Part shown: piece after piece, positions 43,690 through 52,103 of the stretch
How the letters are laid out: each line of letters opens with the position of its first letter
Numbering within the stretch: the stretch's first letter is position 1
Origin: Bacteroidales bacterium
Lineage (GTDB): Bacteria; Bacteroidota; Bacteroidia; Bacteroidales; P3
NCBI GenBank assembly: GCA_017448905.1
Contig: JAFSKP010000148.1
Location: 1 to 55,204 of the forward strand
Length of the DNA: 55,204 nt
Direction: 5' to 3'
Translations under genes and position numbers: made by a program
Notes under the pieces: model-generated
Told to the model about the DNA's origin: nothing
The model's input: the letters and a program-made list of their open reading frames with translations, nothing else
The model's database searches: none

Positions 43690-44772
43690 TTATTTTACGA
43701 TTTTATTTTCAAGAGCCTCGAGAACCTCTTCAGGTGTGGGGATGATACCGCCAAAGCGACCGTAGTGCTCGATAGGAATCTTGCACTCGGCAGCCAGTTT
43801 GACATCCTCGATCATCTGACCGGCGCTCATCTCGACGCAAAGCATACCCTTCACACGGCTGGCCAGTTCGGCGACCTGCTTGGTGGGGAAGGGATAGAGG
43901 GTGATGGGACGGAGCAGACCGACCTTGAGGCCTTTTTCGCGTGCCAGCTGCATGGATTTCATGCAGATACGGGCAGAGGTACCGTAAGCGACAAAGATAT
44001 AGTCGGCATCCTCGCAGCCGAGCATTTCGAAGCGGACATCCTCTTCCTTCATCTGGGCATACTTATTCTGGAGCTTCTGGTTGAAGACCTCCTGACGGGC
44101 GGAGTCGAGTTCGAGGGAAGTGATGATGTTGTGGGGACGGTTGGCAGGTTTTCCCCAAGTGCCCCAGGGAGCCTTGGCGCGACGCTCTTCCTCAGTCCAG
44201 CGCGGGACATAGTCGCGGGTGTAGCATTTCTCCATGCACTGTCCGATGGCGCCGTCGGTGAGAATCAGGACAGGGTTGCGATACTTGAATGCGATGTCCC
44301 AGGCATCGAAGACGAAGTCATACATTTCCTGGACCGACGAGGGAGCCATGACGTAGAGCTGATAGTCGCCGTGGCCGCCGCCTTTTGTGCTCTGGAAATA
44401 GTCGCTCTGTGCGGGCTGGATGGTGCCGAGGCCGGGGCCGCCACGCATGGCATTCATGACAACGCAGGGGATTTCTGCACCGGCGAGGTAGGTGAGACCC
44501 TCAGCCATCAGCGAAATTCCGGGAGAGGAAGAAGAAGTTGCAACCTTCTTGCCAGTGGCGGCGCCGCCGTAAACCATATTGATAGAAGCCAACTCGGATT
44601 CAGCCTGCAGGACGACCATGCCGGTGGTCTCCCAAGGTTTTTCGGCCATAAGAGTTTCCATAACTTCCGACTGCGGGGTAATGGGATAGCCGAAATAGCC
44701 ATCCGTACCGCTGGCAATCATAGCGCGGGCAATAGCTTCGTTGCCCTTCATTAATTTCAGTTCTTTTGCCAT
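43690..44772 (-). CDS. vorB: 2-oxoacid:ferredoxin oxidoreductase, alpha subunit (VorB-like)
   Basis: 360 residues. MKGNEAIARAMIASGTDGYFGYPITPQSEVMETL is the pyrimidine-binding start; GGPGLGTIQPAQSDYFQ and DGAIGQCMEKCY follow. The one-piece alpha with separate gamma and a ferredoxin subunit is the layout annotated as 2-ketoisovalerate (VorB) or 2-oxoglutarate (KorA) oxidoreductase in Bacteroidales. The choice between branched-chain and 2-oxoglutarate substrates is not settled by sequence inspection. Confidence 0.9.
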   Translation of the reverse strand: MAKELKLMKGNEAIARAMIASGTDGYFGYPITPQSEVMETLMAEKPWETTGMVVLQAESELASINMVYGGAATGKKVATSSSSPGISLMAEGLTYLAGAEIPCVVMNAMRGGPGLGTIQPAQSDYFQSTKGGGHGDYQLYVMAPSSVQEMYDFVFDAWDIAFKYRNPVLILTDGAIGQCMEKCYTRDYVPRWTEEERRAKAPWGTWGKPANRPHNIITSLELDSARQEVFNQKLQNKYAQMKEEDVRFEMLGCEDADYIFVAYGTSARICMKSMQLAREKGLKVGLLRPITLYPFPTKQVAELASRVKGMLCVEMSAGQMIEDVKLAAECKIPIEHYGRFGGIIPTPEEVLEALENKIVK

Positions 44773-44792
44773 TTTATTGTTCTTTTACTTGT

Positions 44793-45011
44793 TTAACATT
44801 TAACTTTGTAGACGGAAATCACGCCGTCCGGGCAGACGATTGCGCAAGAGGCGCAGCCAATGCAGTTGTCGTTGACGGTTTGGGTATAGTTGTAACCCTT
44901 GCCATTTACATTTTTCGATAGCTCGATACAGTGCATAGGGCATGCTTCGAGGCATACGCCACAGCCTTTGCAACGCTCGACATCGATTACAATTTGTCCT
45001 TTAAATGCCAT
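44793..45011 (-). CDS. 2-oxoacid:ferredoxin oxidoreductase, delta subunit (2[4Fe-4S] ferredoxin)
   Basis: 72 residues with two complete cluster motifs, CKGCGVCLEACP and CIGCASCAIVCP. It passes electrons from the thiamine site to soluble ferredoxin. It is the first gene of the operon and lies 20 nt before alpha. A -7 box lies about 58 nt upstream. Confidence 0.95.
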   Translation of the reverse strand: MAFKGQIVIDVERCKGCGVCLEACPMHCIELSKNVNGKGYNYTQTVNDNCIGCASCAIVCPDGVISVYKVKC

Positions 45012-45068
45012 AATATTAGTTTTATATGATTAATGTTTACTATAAAAAATCGCGAAGCAATCGGACTG

Positions 45069-45076
45069 CAAAGTTA
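45069..45076 (-). promoter_or_regulatory. -7 box of the 2-oxoacid oxidoreductase operon
   Basis: The minus strand reads TAACTTTG, a TAnnTTTG match, 57 nt upstream of the delta subunit start. No clear TTTG at -33. Confidence 0.6.
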
Positions 45077-45216
45077 CATATTTATTTTTAATTGGTTCGC
45101 ATTTTATAAAAAATATTTTGTGCTTGAAGAAAAGGGGGGAGATACACGACGATTATTAAAAAATCAAAAAAAAGAAATATTGTGCACACAAGCAGGACTA
45201 ATAAACAAAAAAAATG

Positions 45217-45224
45217 TAATTTTG
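45217..45224 (+). promoter_or_regulatory. -7 box of the DUF1573 gene
   Basis: TAATTTTG matches the consensus, 45 nt before the ATG at 45269. The longer open frame (from 45182) starts upstream of this promoter and is therefore disfavoured. Confidence 0.65.
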
Positions 45225-45268
45225 CACGATTAAAAAGGAAGAAAGAAAAACTAAAAAAACCTTATATC

Positions 45269-45688
45269 ATGAAGAAATTCTTTTTGTTAAGCATGTTCGT
45301 CAGCATGGCGCTGACTGCCATCAACGCACAGGATGCCAAACCCGCCGAGCAACTCACCGACGGTCCGAAAATCACTTTCACCGAGCAGGAGCACAACTAC
45401 GGCACACTGCAGAAAGGTGGCGACGGCAACTGCGAGTTCACCTTCACCAACGAGGGTAACGAGCCCCTGATTCTGAGTAACGTAAAGGCCAGCTGTGGCT
45501 GCACGGTGCCCACATGGACCAAAGAGCCCATCATGCCCGGCAAGACCGGCACCATCAAGGTGCGCTACAACACCAACAACATCGGTGCTTTCACCAAGAC
45601 CATAACAGTGACCAGCAACGCCGTCGACTCGCCGAGACTCACTCTGAAAATCAGGGGCAAGGTGGAGCAGCCACAAATTGCACAATAA
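45269..45688 (+). CDS. DUF1573 periplasmic protein
   Basis: 139 residues from ATG 45269, which begins a proper signal peptide (MKKFFLLSMFVSMALTAINAQ). The DUF1573 beta-sandwich is present: ITFTEQEHNYGTLQKGG, CEFTFTNEGNEPLIL, then VKASCGCTVPTW and MPGKTGTIKVRYNTNN. The CGC pair is typical. The family has an ASPM/SPD-2/Hydin-like fold and unknown function in Bacteroidota. It precedes the aminotransferase by 27 nt. Confidence 0.9.
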   Translation: MKKFFLLSMFVSMALTAINAQDAKPAEQLTDGPKITFTEQEHNYGTLQKGGDGNCEFTFTNEGNEPLILSNVKASCGCTVPTWTKEPIMPGKTGTIKVRYNTNNIGAFTKTITVTSNAVDSPRLTLKIRGKVEQPQIAQ

Positions 45689-45715
45689 ACAGCATACAAC
45701 AATAATAACAGTACC

Positions 45716-46933
45716 ATGCCACAGATATCACAGAAAGGCCAGGAACTGCCGCAGTCGGCAATCCGAAAACTCGTTCCATTCGCCGATGCCGCCAAGGAAC
45801 GCGGCATCCATGTATATCACCTGAATATCGGCCAGCCCGACATTGAGACTCCCAAAGGTGCCCTGAAGGTGCTGTCGGAGAAAGCTCTTGAACTTCCCGA
45901 GACAAAGGGTGTGCTGGAGTACAGCCACTCCGCCGGCATCATGAGCTATCGCCGTGCACTGTGCAACTACTACCATCGCCACGGCATCGACGTGACGCCC
46001 AATCAGATAATCGTCACCACCGGCGGCAGCGAGGCTCTGCAGATGGCCTTCACCGTCTGTCTCAACCCCGGCGACGAAATCATCATCCCCGAGCCATACT
46101 ACACCAACTACAACACTTTCGCCAAGCTCTGCGACGCCAAGATTGTCACCATCCCCAGCGACATCAAGACCGGCTTTGCACTGCCTCCGATTGAGGACTT
46201 TGAAAAGGCCATCACCCCTCGCACCAAGGCCATCATGATTTGCAACCCCAACAACCCGACGGGATATCTCTACACCCACGAGGAGCTGCTCAAGGTTGCC
46301 GGCCTTGTGAAGAAGTACGACCTCTACCTGTTTGCCGACGAGGTGTACCGCGAGTTCTGCTATGACGGCCACAAGCATTTCAGCGTCATGCAGCTGGAGG
46401 GTCTGGAGCGTAACACCATCCTCTTTGACTCCGTCTCGAAACGCTACAGTGCCTGCGGTGCACGCGTCGGATGCATGGTGACCCGCAACAGCGAGGTCTA
46501 TGCCATCGCCATGCGCCTGGCTCAGGCCCGACTCTCCCCTCCCTCGTTCGGTCAGATCTTCGGCGAAGCCGCCGTCAACACACCCCAGGAGTATTTCGAC
46601 AAAGTCCAGGCCGAATATGTGGCACGACGCAACGTGGTAGTAGAAGGCATCAACAAGATTCCCGGATGCTTCTGTCCGATGCCCAAAGGTGCTTTCTACA
46701 CCGTCATCGACCTGCCCATTGACGATAGCGACAAGTTCTGCCAATGGCTGCTCACCGACTTCCAGTACGAGGGTGCCACCGTCATGCTGGCTCCTGCCAC
46801 AGGCTTCTATGTGGACCCCGAGCGCGGACGCCATCAGGCACGCATCACCTACTGCATCTGCATCGAAGACCTCAAGAAGGCCATGAAATGCCTCGAAGAG
46901 GCCCTGAAGGTTTATCCCGGAAGGACAAGATAA
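45716..46933 (+). CDS. PLP-dependent aminotransferase, class I/II
   Basis: 405 residues. Fold-type I signatures: VTTGGSEALQMAF (cofactor phosphate loop region), MICNPNNPTGYLY (Asn), LFADEVYREF (Asp/Tyr) and the internal aldimine lysine Lys242 in SVSKRYSACGARVG, with Arg near the end (RGRHQARITYC). Most like aspartate/aromatic aminotransferases of the AspC/AspB group. The amino donor is not determined. It ends at a clear terminator. Confidence 0.92.
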   Translation: MPQISQKGQELPQSAIRKLVPFADAAKERGIHVYHLNIGQPDIETPKGALKVLSEKALELPETKGVLEYSHSAGIMSYRRALCNYYHRHGIDVTPNQIIVTTGGSEALQMAFTVCLNPGDEIIIPEPYYTNYNTFAKLCDAKIVTIPSDIKTGFALPPIEDFEKAITPRTKAIMICNPNNPTGYLYTHEELLKVAGLVKKYDLYLFADEVYREFCYDGHKHFSVMQLEGLERNTILFDSVSKRYSACGARVGCMVTRNSEVYAIAMRLAQARLSPPSFGQIFGEAAVNTPQEYFDKVQAEYVARRNVVVEGINKIPGCFCPMPKGAFYTVIDLPIDDSDKFCQWLLTDFQYEGATVMLAPATGFYVDPERGRHQARITYCICIEDLKKAMKCLEEALKVYPGRTR

Positions 46934-46960
46934 AAACAGACATTCACAATAGATGAAAAA

Positions 46961-46991
46961 AAAGACAACCACGTTCTGCGGTTGTCCTTTT
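46961..46991 (+). terminator. Terminator after the aminotransferase gene
   Basis: A GACAACC/GGTTGTC stem (46964-46970 with 46980-46986) preceded by a run of As and followed by CTTTTTT. Confidence 0.85.
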
Positions 46992-47026
46992 TTGGTTTAA
47001 ACACTCACCTCCAATTCCATGAGAAC

Positions 47027-47500
47027 ATGACACGAGAAGAAAAACGCCTAAGGGTTATACAGGCGCTCATCGCCCAACAGCAGCACATCGCCAACGTCGC
47101 CAAACAGGAGATGGACTCCGCCCAGCAGCAGAGCAACGACTACGGAGCCAACGTGGACCGCTACGACAGCTACCGCACCAAGATGATGCGAGCCCGCGAC
47201 ATGTACGCCAAACAGCTCTCCGCAGCCAATGCCAGCCTCAGGTTTCTAGACGAAGCCCTACGCATGAAACCTTTCGACAGAGCCGAGCATGGCGCTATCG
47301 TTGTCACCGACAAGCAACGCTTCTTCATGAGCATCGGCGCCGGCAAATTCGTTGTCAACGACAGCGAGTCGCCAACCGGAATGCAATACTACTTCGCCAT
47401 CAGTGCCCAGACCCCCATCTATCTGGCCATAAAGGGGAAAAACATCGGCGACAGCTTTATTGTCAACGGGATAGCCCTAACTATAAAAGATATTTTCTAG
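47027..47500 (+). CDS. GreA/GreB-like protein without catalytic acidic tip
   Basis: 157 residues from ATG 47027; the earlier in-frame start (46982) lies inside the preceding terminator. The N-terminal half is a helical hairpin (MTREEKRLRVIQALIAQQQHIANVAKQEM ... MMRARDMYAKQLSAANASLRFLDEAL). The C-terminal half resembles the FKBP-like domain (GAIVVTDKQRFFMSIGAGKFVV, ISAQTPIYLAIKGKNIGDSFIV). This is the layout of the short GreA-like proteins of Bacteroidota. The DxxENAE-type acidic tip of GreA is absent, so cleavage stimulation is doubtful. The stop codon TAG is part of the first unit of the 9-bp array. Confidence 0.75.
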   Translation: MTREEKRLRVIQALIAQQQHIANVAKQEMDSAQQQSNDYGANVDRYDSYRTKMMRARDMYAKQLSAANASLRFLDEALRMKPFDRAEHGAIVVTDKQRFFMSIGAGKFVVNDSESPTGMQYYFAISAQTPIYLAIKGKNIGDSFIVNGIALTIKDIF

Positions 47501-47585
47501 AATGACTAGATTGTCTAGAGTTTCTAGACTGTCTAGAATATCTAGAAAATCCAGAAAATCTAGAAAATCTAGAAAATCCAGAAAA
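47496..47585. repeat. 9-bp tandem array TCTAGANNN, ten units
   Basis: TCTAGA, ACTAGA or TCCAGA words start at 47496, 47505, 47514, 47523, 47532, 47541, 47550, 47559, 47568 and 47577: ten units at exactly 9 bp. The first unit contains the stop codon of the GreA-like gene and the last ends 6 nt before the sialidase ATG. In one frame it reads as SR(L/K/V/I) repeats without a stop. Confidence 0.93.
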
Positions 47586-47591
47586 AAAACC

Positions 47592-48776
47592 ATGAAAAGA
47601 ATAATTTCTCTGGCGTTATTTCTCCTGCTCGTAGCCACCGGATGCAAGAAAAGTGAGACCAAGCCAGTCACAGCAAACACTACCTCAGGAGAAGATCCGT
47701 TTTTCGTCGACACCGCAACCTTTTTCGAGGTACGGCTCTATGCCCCAGGCGACTACGGCAGCGCCAATTGGCGAATCCCCGCCCTGCTATGCCTTGACGA
47801 CGGAAGCCTGCTGGCAGTCTGCGACAAACGCAAATACAACGAGAGCGACCTGCCCGAGGACATCGACATCGTCGCCCGACGCAGCACCGACGGCGGACGC
47901 ACATGGAGCGAACCCGTGACCATTGCAGAAGGCACAGGCCGCAAGCATGGTTTCGGCGACGCAGCCCTGGCGCAGTGCGAAAACGGAGACGTGGTGTGCG
48001 TATTCGTAGGAGGCAACGGACTCTTCGCATCATCGGAGGATGACCCCCAACGCAGTTATGTCTGCCGCAGCACCGACGGCGGACAGAGTTGGAGCATACC
48101 CACCGACATCACCTCGCAACTGTGGGGCAGCCAAGCCACCAATAGCGTATGCAGCAACTACCGCGCCTCTTTCTTCGGTTCCGGCAACGGCCTGCGCCTC
48201 ACGCGCGGCAGCCACAAAGGACGCATAATGTTCGCAGCCGCCATGTGCCGTGAGGGAAGCAACACCCTCGACAATTTCATCGTCTACAGCGACGACAACG
48301 GCCAGACATGGCAAGTATCATTCCGCGCTTATAACGGCGGCGACGAAGCCAAACTGATGGAGCTCACCGACGGGCGGCTGCTGATAAGCGTCCGCCAGAA
48401 CGGTGCACGAGGTTACAACATTTCCACCGACGGAGGAATACGATGGGGACAGCAGGGCAACTGGGAAGAGATGACCACCAATGCCTGCAATGGCGACATG
48501 CTGCGTGTGATGGCCACCGACCGCGGCGACAGCATCAACCTGCTGCTGCACAGCCTCCCCAACTCCATGCAGCGAGAGAACGTAAGCCTCTTCGCCAGCC
48601 GCGACGAGGGCGTGAGCTGGCAGCACCTGCAGACCCTCTTCGAAGGTCCCTCCATCTATTCATCCCTCACCCTGATGCCCAACCGCAGCGTCGGCGTTCT
48701 CATCGAGAAAAACCCCGACGGCCCCTGCGAGATATGGTTCCAGCAATGGCCCCTCCGTGAATTGATGAACAAATAA
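47592..48776 (+). CDS. Exo-sialidase-like lipoprotein (BNR/Asp-box)
   Basis: 394 residues from ATG 47592, which gives a lipoprotein signal (LLLVATGC, Cys18). The frame stays open through the upstream repeat array, but that part has no signal-peptide logic. Four Asp-boxes are visible: STDGGRTW, STDGGQSW, SDDNGQTW and SRDEGVSW. WRIPAL is the FRIP-type motif carrying the first Arg of the sialic-acid carboxylate triad, followed by the DKR acidic site. The expected fold is a six-bladed propeller (GH33-like). It probably removes terminal sialic acid from host glycans, although related Asp-box enzymes act on other sugars. Confidence 0.85.
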   Translation: MKRIISLALFLLLVATGCKKSETKPVTANTTSGEDPFFVDTATFFEVRLYAPGDYGSANWRIPALLCLDDGSLLAVCDKRKYNESDLPEDIDIVARRSTDGGRTWSEPVTIAEGTGRKHGFGDAALAQCENGDVVCVFVGGNGLFASSEDDPQRSYVCRSTDGGQSWSIPTDITSQLWGSQATNSVCSNYRASFFGSGNGLRLTRGSHKGRIMFAAAMCREGSNTLDNFIVYSDDNGQTWQVSFRAYNGGDEAKLMELTDGRLLISVRQNGARGYNISTDGGIRWGQQGNWEEMTTNACNGDMLRVMATDRGDSINLLLHSLPNSMQRENVSLFASRDEGVSWQHLQTLFEGPSIYSSLTLMPNRSVGVLIEKNPDGPCEIWFQQWPLRELMNK

Positions 48777-48841
48777 AACAGCCCTGTCAATAAACAGCAC
48801 AACCGCACTGCCGCTGCCAGCAGCAATGGTGTCCTTCTCCT

Positions 48842-48979
48842 CAAAACTGCCAAACTGCCGAATGAAAAACTGCCAAACTGCCGAATGAAAAATCGCCAAA
48901 CTGCCGAATGAAAAACCGCCAAATTGCCGAATGAAAAACTGCCAAATTGCCGAATGAAAAACTGCCAAATTGCCGAATG
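48842..48979. repeat. 23-bp tandem repeat, six units
   Basis: The word GCCGAATG recurs at 48857, 48880, 48903, 48926, 48949 and 48972, exactly 23 bp apart. The unit is AAAACTGCCAAAYTGCCGAATG-like, with only a few substitutions. Within each unit TGCCAAA and TGCCGAA form a degenerate half-repeat. There are no spacers. It lies 14 nt upstream of the AAA ATPase promoter. Confidence 0.93.
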
Positions 48980-48993
48980 AAAATATATTTTTA

Positions 48994-49023
48994 TTTGTAA
49001 ATTAAAAATTTATCATATATTTG
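48994..49023 (+). promoter_or_regulatory. Promoter of the AAA ATPase gene
   Basis: TTTG (48994-48997), 18 nt, TATATTTG (49016-49023) in an AT-rich block directly after the 23-bp array. The predicted start is near 49030, downstream of the TTG at 49021, supporting ATG 49051. Confidence 0.82.
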
Positions 49024-49050
49024 CAAATTGAAATATTAAGTTCGAAAAAA

Positions 49051-50334
49051 ATGGAAGAAATTGACGCTTATAGACATAGAGTATCCGATAGAATTTTAAA
49101 GGAGCAATTGGAGGCCACTGGAGTGGTTTTGGTACAGGGACCCAAGTGGTGCGGGAAAACAACCACCGCCATCCATTCGGCAGGGAGTGTACTCTATATG
49201 GACGATCCACGACAGGTTGCAAACAATTTGTCGCTCGCCGAGAATGACCCTCTACAACTCTTCGAAGGTCTGAAGCCCAAGGTCATTGACGAATGGCAGA
49301 TAGCCCCGAAATTGTGGGATGCTGCCCGTTTCTATGTTGACAAGCACAGTATGGTTGGGGCTCTTATTTTCACCGGTTCTGCCGTGCCGGCCGACATGAG
49401 CCTGGTGACACATACGGGTACTGGCCGTTTTGCATGGCTCACAATGCGTCCAATGTCACTATGGGAATCAGGCGAGTCGAATGGCCGAATGTCATTGCTT
49501 TCGCTGTTTGCCGGCAAAGCCGACAATGTTGTCAGCAACGATATGACACTCGAAAGGATGGCCTATCTGGTTTGCCGCGGTGGTTGGCCCGGCACCCTTC
49601 GCCTTGGTGAAAGCACCGCTCTGCGTCAGGCACGCAACTATGTTGATGCTGTTTGCAGCAGCGACATCAGCCGTGTGGACAACGTGGAGCGAAATCCCGA
49701 TTTGGCACGACGCATCATGCATTCATACGCACGCCATCAGGGAGGTCAGGTACCTCTTGGCACCATCGCAGCCGACATTCTCGGAGGCAAGGGTGAGTCC
49801 GTGAGCAATGACACCATAGCGTCGTACATAACAGCACTGCGCAAGATCTTTGTCGTAGAGGATATGCCGGCATGGAATCCCAACCTGCGATCAAAGACCG
49901 CCATACGCACAAGCGACACCCGCTATTTCGTCGATCCCTCCATTGCCGCGGCCGCAATGGGCATAGGGCCAAAAGACCTGATGAACGACCTGAGCACCTT
50001 CGGACTACTGTTCGAGGTGCTCGCCATCCGCGACCTTCGCGTCTATGCCGAGGCACTCGACGGGCATGTGCGCCACTACCGCGACCGCAACGGGCTGGAG
50101 TGCGATGCCGTCATTCATTTGAGAAATGGTTCATACGGACTTGTGGAAATCAAGATTGGCGGCGAGACCCTCATCGAAGAAGGAGCAAAGACACTGAAAA
50201 AACTGGCTTCGAAGATTGACACCGACAAAATGGGAGAGCCCTCTTTCCTGATGATCCTTACAGCTCACGGCAGCTATGCGTTCCGCCGCAGCGACGGCAT
50301 TTGGATTGTTCCTATAGGGAGTCTCAAAGACTGA
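49051..50334 (+). CDS. AAA-type ATPase with DUF4143 domain
   Basis: 427 residues from ATG 49051. Walker A GPKWCGKT is at residues 30-37 and the Walker B-like strand is VIDEWQ. Sensor-like GALIFTGSAV follows. The C-terminal DUF4143 domain contains FGLLFEVLAIRDLRVYA and ends with a PD-(D/E)XK-like LECDAVIHL...YGLVEIKIG. Proteins of this AAA_14/DUF4143 type are common accessory genes in Bacteroidota. Roles in DNA transactions or toxin/defence functions are suggested but unproven. Confidence 0.92.
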   Translation: MEEIDAYRHRVSDRILKEQLEATGVVLVQGPKWCGKTTTAIHSAGSVLYMDDPRQVANNLSLAENDPLQLFEGLKPKVIDEWQIAPKLWDAARFYVDKHSMVGALIFTGSAVPADMSLVTHTGTGRFAWLTMRPMSLWESGESNGRMSLLSLFAGKADNVVSNDMTLERMAYLVCRGGWPGTLRLGESTALRQARNYVDAVCSSDISRVDNVERNPDLARRIMHSYARHQGGQVPLGTIAADILGGKGESVSNDTIASYITALRKIFVVEDMPAWNPNLRSKTAIRTSDTRYFVDPSIAAAAMGIGPKDLMNDLSTFGLLFEVLAIRDLRVYAEALDGHVRHYRDRNGLECDAVIHLRNGSYGLVEIKIGGETLIEEGAKTLKKLASKIDTDKMGEPSFLMILTAHGSYAFRRSDGIWIVPIGSLKD

Positions 50335-50378
50335 CAGAGACCCTCTCTGGGCTTTAACACAGAATCCTTGGCAACGAA

Positions 50379-50416
50379 TTCGGGCTGGCAAAAGAGCACT
50401 CTCTTGCCAGCCCGAA
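50379..50416. terminator. GC-rich hairpin between convergent ATPase and ompA genes
   Basis: TTCGGGCTGGC (50379-50389) pairs with GCCAGCCCGAA (50406-50416), with GAG/CTC extending the stem across a two-base bulge and a 4-nt loop. There is no downstream T-run on either strand, so it may only stabilise 3' ends. Confidence 0.45.
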
Positions 50417-50503
50417 AAAACAATTCAGAGTTACGTTTCCCATTTCATCACACAAACTCGACCATTGTTCTGTGTGCAATGGGAAGGTCGACAGTCGACA
50501 TTC

Positions 50504-52081
50504 CTATTTGAGGATGACCGTGGCGCGACGGTTCTTGGCGCGGTTGGCGTCGCTGTCGTTGGGTACGATAGGTTGCTCCATGCCACGGCTCTTGGTCTCG
50601 ATGTTGGCTGCGGGAGCGCCAAGACTTACCATGTATTTCTTCAGGGCGTCAGCACGCTTCTGACCATACTTTATGTTGACGGCAGCGGTGCCTTTGTTGT
50701 CGGTATGGCCTGTGATTTCAGCCTTGAGGTTGTCGTCGGCCATCATCGAGGCGCAGAGGGTGCGGATGATAGCATCGGTCTTCTCGTCGAACTTGGGCGT
50801 GGTGCCGGCGGTTTCGAAGTAGACAGTAGCGTTGATGTCGTCGAGTTTCTTCTGCATCTCCTGGCGCGAGACCGGCTTGGCGGGCATGAAAGCCTGTGCG
50901 GCGGCAATACTGTCAAGGCGAGCCTGGACGCGGGCGGCACGCTCACGTTCTTCCTGCTCGGCCTTGGCGCGAACGTCAGCCTCGGCCTTGGCCTTGATGG
51001 CGCGGGCATCGGCTTCAGCCTTCTCCTTGATGGCGTGGGCTTCGGCCTCGGCTTTTTCCTTGGCGGCACGGGCATCGGCCTCGGCCTTCTCGCGTGCGAG
51101 GCGGGCAGCCTCGGCATCTGCTTTGGCACGAGCTTCGGCTTCAGCCTTTGCACGAGCCTCGGCTTCAGCCTTCTCACGCGCCAAGCGTGCAGCCTCAGCC
51201 TCGGCAAGAGCCTTGGCTTTCTTCTCGCCACCGTTCCATCCGAGGTCAATGCCGACCTTGATGCCTATGCGGAGCAGGTGGAGAGCATCTATGCGGTTAG
51301 ACCCCACAGTGCCGATATAGTCATGCTGGTTGGGGTCAGCGGAATTGATGAGCAACAAGGGGTCGGTACCCTTTTCATCGAGCATGCTGGACACACCGTA
51401 GCCGCAGTACAGTCCCATGTAAAGACCCCAACGGTTCTTCAAAGCCTTGCGGAATCCCAAGTCGGCGATGACACTGACACCCAGCTTGAGATTCTCGATG
51501 TCCTTTTCCTGGTTGGCCTCGTATGTGCCGAAGCCATGCGAGGGGATGTTGGTGACAGGGTAGCCCAGCGAATGGAAGTAACCCGAGGTGGTATAGGTAC
51601 CCTCGTCCGTCTTCAGCTTGCCACTCAAAGGCAGGTCGAACGAGGCGCCAAGTCCGGCAATGAAAGTCCATGTGTCGCAAGCAGGCTTACGCCAGAAAAA
51701 TTCCACGGGGATGCTCAATCTCGTGACATTCTGGCGTTCACGCCACCCGTTGAACTGGGTGTTGAGATCATATTTTGCATTGGTGTTGTCAGGATGGGTA
51801 AGCCCCGTTGTGGTCTCGGTAAAGTTGTAGACGACCTTGGAATTGGAGAGACCATAGTACGCACCGAACCCCATGCCGAAATGCTCGCCGAAGAAATGAG
51901 TGTAGTGCAGCCCGGCGTCACAGCCAAGCCCAATCTTATAGTCGCCATCCTTGGGGCTGTAGGTCAAGGTGTTGATACCGCCGCCCAGGTTGAGACCGAC
52001 GAAGTTCCTATAGTCTGTCCGCTGTGCCATGACCGTGACAGTCAATGCAACAGCCGCTAATAATGTCGATATACGTTTCAT
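50504..52081 (-). CDS. OmpA-family outer-membrane protein with long helical linker
   Basis: 525 residues. Signal peptide (MKRISTLLAAVALTVTVMAQ). Residues about 25-285 are an eight-strand-like barrel region (VGLNLGGGINTLTY, FGMGFGAYYGLS). Residues about 290-400 are an Ala/Glu/Lys/Arg-rich helix built of repeats like EKAEADARAIK. Residues about 415-525 form the peptidoglycan-binding OmpA domain (TVYFETAGTTPKFDE, ITGHTDNKGTAAVNIKYGQKR, NRRATVILK). The linker is far longer than usual and probably spans much of the periplasm. It ties outer membrane to cell wall. Confidence 0.92.
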   Translation of the reverse strand: MKRISTLLAAVALTVTVMAQRTDYRNFVGLNLGGGINTLTYSPKDGDYKIGLGCDAGLHYTHFFGEHFGMGFGAYYGLSNSKVVYNFTETTTGLTHPDNTNAKYDLNTQFNGWRERQNVTRLSIPVEFFWRKPACDTWTFIAGLGASFDLPLSGKLKTDEGTYTTSGYFHSLGYPVTNIPSHGFGTYEANQEKDIENLKLGVSVIADLGFRKALKNRWGLYMGLYCGYGVSSMLDEKGTDPLLLINSADPNQHDYIGTVGSNRIDALHLLRIGIKVGIDLGWNGGEKKAKALAEAEAARLAREKAEAEARAKAEAEARAKADAEAARLAREKAEADARAAKEKAEAEAHAIKEKAEADARAIKAKAEADVRAKAEQEERERAARVQARLDSIAAAQAFMPAKPVSRQEMQKKLDDINATVYFETAGTTPKFDEKTDAIIRTLCASMMADDNLKAEITGHTDNKGTAAVNIKYGQKRADALKKYMVSLGAPAANIETKSRGMEQPIVPNDSDANRAKNRRATVILK

Positions 52082-52103
52082 GATATGCTGTTTTTCTGGA
52101 CAT

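Noticed and set aside
45728-46972. 414-codon minus-strand open frame opposite the aminotransferase
   Set aside because: The plus strand encodes a complete PLP enzyme with its catalytic lysine; the mirror frame has no domain.
47502-47591. 30-residue SR-repeat extension of the sialidase
   Set aside because: It is the translated 9-bp array, has no ATG start, and would bury the lipoprotein signal peptide.
48842-48979. Possible CRISPR array
   Set aside because: Units are contiguous with no unique spacers, and no cas gene is present.
50465-52060. 531-codon plus-strand open frame opposite the OmpA-family gene
   Set aside because: Gly/Leu/Phe repeats are only the complement of the Ala/Glu/Lys helix codons; the minus-strand product has a signal peptide, barrel and OmpA domain.
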